A stretch of 64,000 nucleotides of DNA, taken from NCBI GenBank assembly GCA_963735055.1, contig CAVTJN010000019.1, positions 372,001 to 436,000 of the forward strand. The letters run 5' to 3'. Position 1 is the first letter of the stretch, and the number at the start of each line of letters is the position of its first letter. Made by a program: the position numbers and the translations under genes. The DNA is from JBBITI01 sp963735055 (GTDB lineage Bacteria; Chloroflexota; Dehalococcoidia; Dehalococcoidales; UBA2162). A model generated the notes under the pieces. It was not told the origin of the DNA. It ran no database searches and worked only from the letters and a program-made list of their open reading frames with translations. This document shows positions 35,456 through 43,500 of this stretch, piece after piece.

Positions 35456-36366
35456 GCCAACACCTCGTTCTTGATGGGTCTTTCCCCCGCCGGCACTTGA
35501 TCGGAGTCGACCGTCGCCCACTCTCCATGGAATACCACCTCGGCCGGGCCCGTCAGAAAGACCTCGGATGTACCACATTCTACCGCCAATTCGCCGCCGG
35601 GCAAGCTGACTCGGACGTCGTTATCGCTGTAACCGCGTCCTCGAGCGGCCACGCCAATCGCACAAGCCCCGGAGCCGCAGGCCAAGGTCTCCCCAACGCC
35701 ATGCTCTAATACCCGAGCCTCAATGTGACTCCTGCTGACGACGCGGGCGACCTCAAAGTTGACGCCCCCGGAGACAGGGGCATGACGCCCGGCGATGGCT
35801 CCAATTTCAAGCAGCGGGAAATCGGATACGGGCATGTCGGTGAAAAGAACCACATGCGAGTTACCCAATGACACCAATTCGAACTCCAACTTGGTACCTC
35901 TTGCGAGCGAACCACATCCCGCCGCCAACGTTATGTCAAATCGCCCAAGCCCAGACACCGGGGCGCTGCCGTCACTGTAAGATGACCTCGGCGCCCCCAT
36001 CCCCACCCTCACAGACCGCACCTTACCCCCGGTCTGGCTGAACCACGCGTCCCGAACCCCCGAGAGGGTCTCCACCGTGACCGCACCCTCCGCCGCCCGG
36101 ATGCAGCTTTTCTCCACGTGGTACGTCACCACGCACCTCACCCCATTGCCGCAGATATTGGCCTCTGAACCATCGGCGTTATATATCCGCATACCAAGAT
36201 CCGCCACGCGGGAAGGTGATACCAGCAAGAGGCCATCCGCGCCAACGCCATAGTGTCGGTCGCACATCGCAATTGCCAACCGGCTCCAGTCCGTGACGGC
36301 GCCTCCAGGCTCAACGACAACGAAGTCGTTCCCCGCGCCCTGCATCTTGGTAAAGTTGATTTTCAA
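35452..36366 (-). CDS. dapF: Diaminopimelate epimerase
   Basis: Turns LL- into meso-diaminopimelate by a two-cysteine mechanism. The N-terminal KMQGAGNDFVVV, the first catalytic Cys in ANICGNGVRCVVTYHVE and the second in ETLACGSGACAIGVAA are present. The start is best placed at TTG 36366 (LKINFTKMQG), the usual N terminus; ATG 36384 is an alternative but has no binding site. 304 aa, slightly long. Shares a transcript with dapL. Confidence 0.92.
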   Translation of the reverse strand: MKINFTKMQGAGNDFVVVEPGGAVTDWSRLAIAMCDRHYGVGADGLLLVSPSRVADLGMRIYNADGSEANICGNGVRCVVTYHVEKSCIRAAEGAVTVETLSGVRDAWFSQTGGKVRSVRVGMGAPRSSYSDGSAPVSGLGRFDITLAAGCGSLARGTKLEFELVSLGNSHVVLFTDMPVSDFPLLEIGAIAGRHAPVSGGVNFEVARVVSRSHIEARVLEHGVGETLACGSGACAIGVAARGRGYSDNDVRVSLPGGELAVECGTSEVFLTGPAEVVFHGEWATVDSDQVPAGERPIKNEVLA

Positions 36367-36409
36367 CCAGTTTCCGCCGTGCATCTGAACACTGCTGAAT
36401 TGTGTAAGA

Positions 36410-36438
36410 ATGATACCATACCGTGTCATTCAAGACAA
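36410..36438 (-). promoter_or_regulatory. Putative promoter for dapF-dapL
   Basis: On the minus strand TTGTCT (36438-36433), a 17-nt spacer, and TATCAT (36415-36410), 44 nt before the TTG start of dapF. The rest of the 294-bp divergent gap to 36660 shows no gene. Confidence 0.5.
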
Positions 36439-36660
36439 CGAATCGGACTGAAAACAGAGCCTGGAAACAGGTATGCTAAAGACAGACACGCGGAGCGTGG
36501 GGCAATCGAACCTTCATTCAGACTCCGGTATCGAGTATAATACTGAGCTTATAAGAGGGAAGCCCACGATCTGGAATTGGCAGACCCTAAATGACGGCCA
36601 CTGAGTATTCATGTTCGTTGGCGTCCTCGTCGCGAAATGTCCGCAGGGGAGGCGCTGTCC

Positions 36661-36903
36661 ATGAATTCCATTGTGACTCTCAGGATAGTCTTCATACTCG
36701 GCATCTTCCAGACGCTGGTGGCCCTGGCGATATTCCTGTCCTGTCGTTGCGTCAGCGGGTTCAAGCCGGCCGCCAGACTGACCAGGGGAACCGCCTTCCG
36801 CAAGTTCTTCAGGTATCACTGCTACTACTGGTGGCTCTTCTGGATATCCGTGGCGGCACACGTATTTCTGGCGGTCGGCCTCACGGGCAATCCGTTCAAG
36901 TGA
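36661..36903 (+). CDS. Small two-helix membrane protein
   Basis: 80 aa from ATG 36661, 8 nt after GGGGAGG; an in-frame ATG at 36637 precedes that binding site and is less likely. Two hydrophobic segments (IVFILGIFQTLVALAIFLSC and WWLFWISVAAHVFLAVGL) flank a basic loop (RLTRGTAFRKFFRYH). I do not recognise the family. It stands alone between divergent dapF and the site-2 protease. Confidence 0.65.
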   Translation: MNSIVTLRIVFILGIFQTLVALAIFLSCRCVSGFKPAARLTRGTAFRKFFRYHCYYWWLFWISVAAHVFLAVGLTGNPFK

Positions 36904-37038
36904 TCGGATAAGTAGCGCAAGACGGCGGGTGACGCCGCCGACAAGAGCGAACCTTGGGATCGTCGCTTTTCAAAGAGCTCGGGTGCCTGAAGTTACAAGA
37001 TCGGTAGAATCGAACTGCCAGTCAGGGGGTAACCAAAC

Positions 37039-38211
37039 ATGAAGGGTTCATTTCGTCTCGGGCGTATTTCGGGAATAGAGATCGGCATCCACTATTCGTG
37101 GCTGCTCATCTTCGTCCTGGTTGCCACCACGCTGGCCCTGGGGTTCTTCAAGCAGGCCTTGTCAGACCCAAACCCTGCAATATCGTGGGCGGCTGGCGTG
37201 ATCGCGGCCCTTGCCCTCTTTGCCTCCGTACTCGTTCATGAACTGGCCCACTCACTCGTCGCTCAGGCACGTGGTATCCCGGTCCACAGCATCACCTTAT
37301 TCCTCTTTGGCGGTGTAAGCAACCTGGAGCAGGAGGCGGAAAAACCTGGGGCAGAATTTGCCATGGCCATCGTCGGCCCGGTGACGAGCATGGCACTCGC
37401 AGCCGTCTTCGCTCTCCTCTACAGGGCAGCATCTGCCGGCCAGTCGGCAAACCCTGTAGTCTTCCCGGCACAACACTACGCCAGCGTGTTAGCAGCCACG
37501 TTACACTACCTGGCATACATTAACGGCCTGCTTGCCATCTTCAACATCTTGCCCGGATTCCCCCTCGACGGGGGAAGGGTCCTGCGTTCGTTGATTTGGG
37601 GAGCCTCCGGGAACCTGGTCCGAGCGACGAACATCGCCGCCGCCGTCGGCCGGCTTTTCGGATGGGGCTTCATTGCATTTGGTGTCCTCATGATTTTCAA
37701 CAGCAACTTGATCGGAGGGATCTGGATCGCCATCATCGGCTGGTTCCTGAGCAACGCCGCCGAGTCCAACCGCCAGGAGGTCACGTTACGGGAACAACTA
37801 AGCGGAGCGACAGTACGCGACGCGATGGTCCAGTACCAGGCAACCATCGACCCAAAGACATCGGTTGACGAACTGGTGAAAGGTATTCTCAGCCAGCGCT
37901 TCGGCCGGGCGATTCCTGTGTGTGATGAAGGACGTACCGTCGGTATCGTCACGATCGGAGACGTCAAGGGCATTCCTCAGGAGAAATGGGCAACCACCCC
38001 GGTTGAACAGGTAATGACCAAAGCCCCTCTGTATAGCGTCAAACCGGAAGACGGACTCAACGAGGCCATGAAACTCATCGCGCAGCATGACCTTAATCAG
38101 GTCATAGTCATGACCGGAGGCCAATGCGCCGGACTGTTGAGCCGCGCCGAGATAATCCGTTACCTGCAGCTGACGCAGGAGCTTCGGGTAAGAGGGCAGC
38201 GCCGGACGTAG
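37039..38211 (+). CDS. Site-2 protease family (M50) membrane metalloprotease with CBS domains
   Basis: 390-aa intramembrane zinc protease. The zinc motif HELAH (residues 67-71) lies in a membrane helix, and the second metal site is in GFPLDGGRVLRS near residue 175. Six or so hydrophobic helices fill the first ~240 residues. The C-terminal ~140 residues form two CBS motifs (TVRDAMVQYQATIDPKTSVD; VEQVMTKAPLYSVKPEDGL) that may sense an adenine nucleotide. This is the SpoIVFB-like group often called Zn-dependent protease with CBS; the substrate is unknown. Confidence 0.92.
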   Translation: MKGSFRLGRISGIEIGIHYSWLLIFVLVATTLALGFFKQALSDPNPAISWAAGVIAALALFASVLVHELAHSLVAQARGIPVHSITLFLFGGVSNLEQEAEKPGAEFAMAIVGPVTSMALAAVFALLYRAASAGQSANPVVFPAQHYASVLAATLHYLAYINGLLAIFNILPGFPLDGGRVLRSLIWGASGNLVRATNIAAAVGRLFGWGFIAFGVLMIFNSNLIGGIWIAIIGWFLSNAAESNRQEVTLREQLSGATVRDAMVQYQATIDPKTSVDELVKGILSQRFGRAIPVCDEGRTVGIVTIGDVKGIPQEKWATTPVEQVMTKAPLYSVKPEDGLNEAMKLIAQHDLNQVIVMTGGQCAGLLSRAEIIRYLQLTQELRVRGQRRT

Positions 38212-38304
38212 TCGCGCAAATTTGGTGGCGGTCCGCGTCCGCTCAACCCGAGGTGAACGACAATGGCTCCGTGTGCCGCAGTCGCGACCGGTCGGATATC
38301 CAGG

Positions 38305-39498
38305 CTAGAGGTTGTTGACGGCCAGTTCGATCCTCTGTAGAGCCTCTTCGAGAATCGACCTGGGGCAGGCAATATTGACCCGTTCGAAACCGGCCCCGGC
38401 CGGACCGAAGATGTAACCGTCGTCGAAGCCCACTTTCGCCTTTTCCCGGAAGAACGACCGGAGGGTCAGGTGGTCCATCCCGAGACGGCGGCAGTCGAGC
38501 CAGACCAGATAAGTGCCTTCGGTTTCGATGATGCTGAGCTTCGGGATATGCTGCTTAACGTAGGTCATCATGAACTCCAGATTACCCTGGAGGTAGGCCA
38601 GTAGCTGTTGAAGCCATTCGTCACCATCGCGGTAGGCCGCCTCCAGTGCGACCAGGCCAAAGACGTCTGGCTGCGGCAGAATTCCGGCACGCGCCGCGTT
38701 GAAAGCATTCCGGAGTCTCGCGTTCGGGATGATTATTGTAGACGCGCCGAGCCCCGCCAGGTTAAAGGTCTTGCTGCCCGCCTGACAAACGACACAGTTC
38801 TGTTCAAATTCCTTCGAGATCGTGGCGAATGGGACGTGAGTGTGCCCTTTAAACAGCAGTTCGCAGTGGACTTCGTCGGATACCACCACCGCGTCATGCC
38901 TGAGCATGACGGTGCCCGCGGCCAGCAATTCGTCCCTGCTCCACACCCGACCGATCGGGTTGTGCGGATTACACAGGATCATCATTCTGACCCGAGACGG
39001 GCCTCGTCTCATGCCCTGCTTTGGCGCGAACTTCTCTTCCAGGTCTTCAAGATCAAACTGGTAACGTCCGCCCACCAGCTTCAAAGGATTACTGGCCACG
39101 CAACAGCCACTCTGCTCGATGGCCGACCAGAAAGGGTGATACACCGGGTCCTGTATGATGACCTCATCACCCATGTGGGTGAAGGCCCTGATGGCCACGT
39201 TCAGCGCCGGCACCACGCCCGGAGTCAACACTATCCATTCAGGCTCGATCTTCCAGCCGTACTTCTTCTGCATCCGGTCAACCACCGCCTCAATCAGTGA
39301 AGGCCGGGTGTAGGCGTATCCGTAGATGTCGTGCTCCACGCGTTTTTGAAGAGCCTGGGTTATCGGCGTCGCAATGGGGAAGTCCATGTCTGCGACCCAC
39401 ATCGGAATGATATCGTCTCTCCCGAACACGCCCCTGACATTCCATTTGGAGGAATCACTGTTTGAGCGGTCGATCACACGGTCGAAATCATATTTCAT
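38305..39498 (-). CDS. MalY/PatB-type PLP-dependent C-S lyase
   Basis: 397-aa fold-type I PLP enzyme of the MalY/PatB family, which cleaves cystathionine or cysteine conjugates. Characteristic N terminus: KYDFDRVIDRSNSDSSKWN and IPMWVADMDFPIATPI. Further: LTPGVVPALN, LCNPHNPIGRVW and the PLP lysine in GSKTFNLAGLG. ATG 39498 follows GAGAGG by 8 nt; GTG 39507 is less likely. It faces the next gene, a YkgJ-like protein, with a 12-nt gap upstream. Amino-transferase activity is possible but the family is usually a lyase. Confidence 0.88.
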   Translation of the reverse strand: MKYDFDRVIDRSNSDSSKWNVRGVFGRDDIIPMWVADMDFPIATPITQALQKRVEHDIYGYAYTRPSLIEAVVDRMQKKYGWKIEPEWIVLTPGVVPALNVAIRAFTHMGDEVIIQDPVYHPFWSAIEQSGCCVASNPLKLVGGRYQFDLEDLEEKFAPKQGMRRGPSRVRMMILCNPHNPIGRVWSRDELLAAGTVMLRHDAVVVSDEVHCELLFKGHTHVPFATISKEFEQNCVVCQAGSKTFNLAGLGASTIIIPNARLRNAFNAARAGILPQPDVFGLVALEAAYRDGDEWLQQLLAYLQGNLEFMMTYVKQHIPKLSIIETEGTYLVWLDCRRLGMDHLTLRSFFREKAKVGFDDGYIFGPAGAGFERVNIACPRSILEEALQRIELAVNNL

Positions 39499-39510
39499 CG
39501 GGGGCACCTC

Positions 39511-40308
39511 TCAGACATCCACTGCCGGATCCTGCCCGTCTGTGTCTCCATCCGGACTGCGATGGAGAGTCGGTAATGAATCGGCAGACAGGCCTTCCAG
39601 TCCGGTCAGATGAGCCACGTACTCAAGACCCTCGGTCAGTATCCGGTACACGGTCGTCGGCAGAAAGCCGATCACCGGCCTACTCAGAGGCTGGTGGTAG
39701 AAGGAACAGTCGTATATCTCGTCGATCGTAGTCATGTATATTTCGGGTCGATCGGAAAAGGCAGGATCACACCAGTTGACCGCCCGGCACCAGTCGGCGG
39801 GGCTGGTGACGTAATGGTTAACGCAAACGTAGGGACGGACTTCGTAGATCGAACAGGCCCCCCCACTGAGGAACACGCAGGGGATGTCCTGTTCCTGGTA
39901 GAGCAGCAACGCTTCGAGCAGCATTCCCTGATCGGCCTGGCTGAGCCTTCCCTCCCGATGCTGATGCAACACCTCTTCGCAGCGAGCGAAGGGATTCCCG
40001 AGACCCCGCATGCGCTTTCTCCAGGCATGGTATCGCCGGCCAAAGGCGGTCATGATCTCCGGGTTCTGGTGCAGGAAACAGACAATCGACTCGCATTCCT
40101 GAATACCTGCCTCGACGTAGAGACAGCAGCAATGCGAACACCCTTTGTGGCAGGTGATCGTGTCACCCTTGGCTTCAATCTGCTCCAAGATATCCCGCTG
40201 AACGCGCCGAAACGTCTCCTGCTTCCGGCGGGCGTAGCCGAGACAGAATTCCTGCCGTTGTCTACCGACCTCCCCGGCGTAAGCACGGTCTCTTTCGATT
40301 ACCTGCAA
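39511..40308 (-). CDS. YkgJ-family cysteine-cluster (Fe-S/zinc) protein
   Basis: 265-aa cytoplasmic protein with the YkgJ signature CHKGCSHCCCLYVEAG near residue 53, then GGACSIYEVRPYVCVNHY. Several spaced cysteines may bind Fe-S or zinc. Function of the family is unclear. The start at TTG 40308 has no clear binding site, so the N terminus is uncertain. Just upstream of, and on the same strand as, the MalY/PatB-type gene, so the two may form a transcript. Confidence 0.82.
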   Translation of the reverse strand: MQVIERDRAYAGEVGRQRQEFCLGYARRKQETFRRVQRDILEQIEAKGDTITCHKGCSHCCCLYVEAGIQECESIVCFLHQNPEIMTAFGRRYHAWRKRMRGLGNPFARCEEVLHQHREGRLSQADQGMLLEALLLYQEQDIPCVFLSGGACSIYEVRPYVCVNHYVTSPADWCRAVNWCDPAFSDRPEIYMTTIDEIYDCSFYHQPLSRPVIGFLPTTVYRILTEGLEYVAHLTGLEGLSADSLPTLHRSPDGDTDGQDPAVDV

Positions 40309-40439
40309 TTAGAACCTGCCCCAGTTACCAGGAGGAGTTGATCAAACACAAATCAATGTTATCGCACATCTTCGAGACGGACAAGAAGACGGCACCGCGG
40401 AGATTGGCATCCTTCTGCATTGACCTCCCAACGACTCCG

Positions 40440-40469
40440 TTGGTAGACCAGTAATTTTCATGATACTAT
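40440..40469 (+). promoter_or_regulatory. Putative promoter for the LRR/ABC operon
   Basis: TTGGTA at 40440-40445, an 18-nt spacer, TACTAT at 40464-40469, 88 bp before the LRR gene. The 249-bp gap has no gene. Confidence 0.4.
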
Positions 40470-40557
40470 TAGCAGACGGCGGCGGGCGGCACAGATCGCC
40501 CTCCTCGGTCATTCGATCCGACTACTCAGTACGCGTCTTGGGAGGACGTTTCTCGGA

Positions 40558-43500
40558 ATGCCGAAAGGTGGGGCATCGGGCAAGGGACCTCTGCTTTCAC
40601 GGTTGATCACCATCTGTCCCCTAGTCGTCATTCTCCTACTCATGTCGTGCACCCCGATCCCCGCGACCACCGCACCAAAAGAACGGCCTGGGGAGACCGC
40701 CGCCCAAATCGATGGGAAGATAGCCTTCGCTGACCAGAACTTGGAAGCAGCGATCAGGCGTGCCATCGATAGACCCCAGGGTGTTCTCCGTACGCAAGAC
40801 CTGGCCGATCTCACTACTCTGCAAGCATCCGGCAGGGGTATCAAAGACATCTCGGGCCTTCAGATCTGCCCCGTCCTTCGGATCCTGGACCTCAGTGGAA
40901 ATGAGATCACCGATATCTCTGCCCTGGCGCAGATCCCCACCCTGGAGGAACTACACCTGGACTGGAACAGCATTACGAACGCCCGGCCACTGGCGGATAT
41001 CGCGGGCCTCAGGCGGCTTTCACTTGACGGAAACCAGATCCGCGACATCTCAGCGATGGACGGCCTCAGCAGCCTCACCGACCTGTCCCTCGCCGACAAT
41101 GAGCTGGAGGACATCCAAGCGGTTGCGTCACTTAAGAACTTAGTCCGGCTTCGCCTTTCAAACAACGGGATCCGAGACATTTCGGCGGTCGCGGCCCTGC
41201 GCAGCCTGAGTGAGTTGTCTCTGTCCGGGAACCGCATTAACGATATTTCTTCGCTGCCGGCCCTGCCCGGTCTCACGCAACTGGGGCTGAGTGGTAACGG
41301 GATAGTTGACATTACGCCACTGGGCTCAATGATTAGCTTGTACGAACTGGGTCTTTCGTCGAACAACATAAGCGACGTCTCACCGTTGGCTTCGCTCCCC
41401 AATCTGTCGTGGCTCTGGCTGCAAGACAACTCCATTGCCGATATTGGCCCGCTGGTGGTCAACGGCTCGCTGGTTGAGGGGCACTCGGTTGATTTAAGAG
41501 GCAACCCACTCGACAGTCGTTCCATGGACATCTACCTTCCCCAGCTTCAGAAGCGCTCGGTCACGATTGAGTGGAAGACACCAGCCCGCGAGATCAAGCC
41601 GGTGGCGTTTGCCGACATTAATCTTGAGAACGCCCTGCGCGAGGGCATCAAGAAGCCTGCCGGCGACATCTACCCCGACGACCTGACCCGGCTGACAACT
41701 CTCAACGCGCCGGCCAGAAAAATCAAAGTGCTGGACGGCATCGAGTACTGCACCGGTCTGACGACACTGAACCTGGCCAGCAACCAGCTGACAAAGGTCG
41801 ATCAGCTTTCCGTCCTGACGCGGCTGAACACTCTTATTCTCAGCGGGAACGGACTGACCGACATCTCGCCCCTTTCCCGGCTGACCAGCCTGGACATCCT
41901 CGCCCTTGACGGCAACCGCATTACCGATCTCTCTCCGCTGGCCGGAATATCGAGTCTCACCAACCTTGGCCTTTCTGGAAACAGTATCGAAAATGTGGCC
42001 GCACTGTCCCGGCTCGCCCGGTTGAGTGAACTGAACCTCTCTAGCAACCGCATCGTCAACGTCTCGCCCCTCTCTTCGTTGAAGGGACTCACCAGCCTTT
42101 CCCTGGACGGAAATGCGATCGCAGACATCGCTCCGCTGGCATCGCTAACGGCCCTTACCGAGCTTACCCTGTCAAACAACCGTCTGGCCAGCGCCAACAA
42201 CCTGAGTTCTCTCAGGAACGTGCGCACGCTGTCCCTCAGCAGTAACAACATTACCGACCTTTCTTTTGCCGCGGCCATGGGCGAATTAACGTCGCTCCAA
42301 CTGGATGGCAACCGGATAGCCAACGTGTCGCCGCTCACCTCCCTTTCTCACTTGAACAGTCTCAGCCTCGACCTCAACCAACTGGAAGACATCGCCCCCC
42401 TCGGCGGCCTCACCAGCCTGACTTCGCTGTCGCTCAATGGCAACCAGATCTGGAATGTGTCGCCGCTATCGACACTGGCAAGACTCACAACGCTCAACCT
42501 TTACGACAACAGGATATCTGAACTCAAGGGCATGTCGGAACTGGTGAGCCTGACCACGCTTTCCCTTGATGGCAACTCCATCGTCGACCTCTCCCGAATC
42601 AGCAACCTTGCCAACCTGTCGCGTCTCACACTGTCCCGCAACCAGATCAACAACCTCAAACCACTGTCACCATTGACCAATCTCACCAAGCTCTGGTTGC
42701 AGGACAACAAGATCACCACGCTCGTACCATTGTCACCTCTCTCCAACTTGTTTTCTCTGTCTCTCGACGGCAATCTGATCACCGATGTCAGCCCGCTCGC
42801 CTCTCTCGGCAAGCTCGCCTATCTCGGACTGGGAAGGAACCGAGTTGGGGATATCAGCCCGCTGGTGGCCAACAGGGGACTGGGGGACGGCGATACCGTA
42901 GATCTGAGGGACAATCCCCTTAGCGGAACGGCGATGGAGACAAGCGTCCCCCAACTGCGGGTGAGGAAGGTCAATATGCAGTTGACGGCTCAGCCTTCGG
43001 CCACCGTACCGGTCAATTTCTTCGACCCGAACATGGAAGCCGCGGTCAGAAAAGCTATCGGCAAGGCCGAAGGCACGGTTTACGCTTCAGACTGTGCCAA
43101 ACTCGAGTCCTTTTCGGCCACAGACCTGGAAATCGTTGATATCACCGGCATTGAATACCTCACCAATCTGCGCATGCTCGATCTGAGCGAGAATCGCATC
43201 GTGGACATCACTCCGCTTTCGACTCTGACCGGTCTGACCGAAGTCCGAATCGATCAGAACCTCATAACCGACGTGTCCTCCCTGGCCCGGCTTGACGGCC
43301 TGGTGACTCTGTCCATGGCGAACAACCATATCACCGACGCTTCTCCGCTGCAGGTACTCAGCCACATTACAGATCTCCAAATGGGGCATAACCAGATAAA
43401 GACGATCCTCAACATAACTGGGATGCCCAGTCTCACCAGACTTAACCTGGACTACAATCAGATCGAGAGTGCCGAGACCCTATTGAACATGGGACTCTCC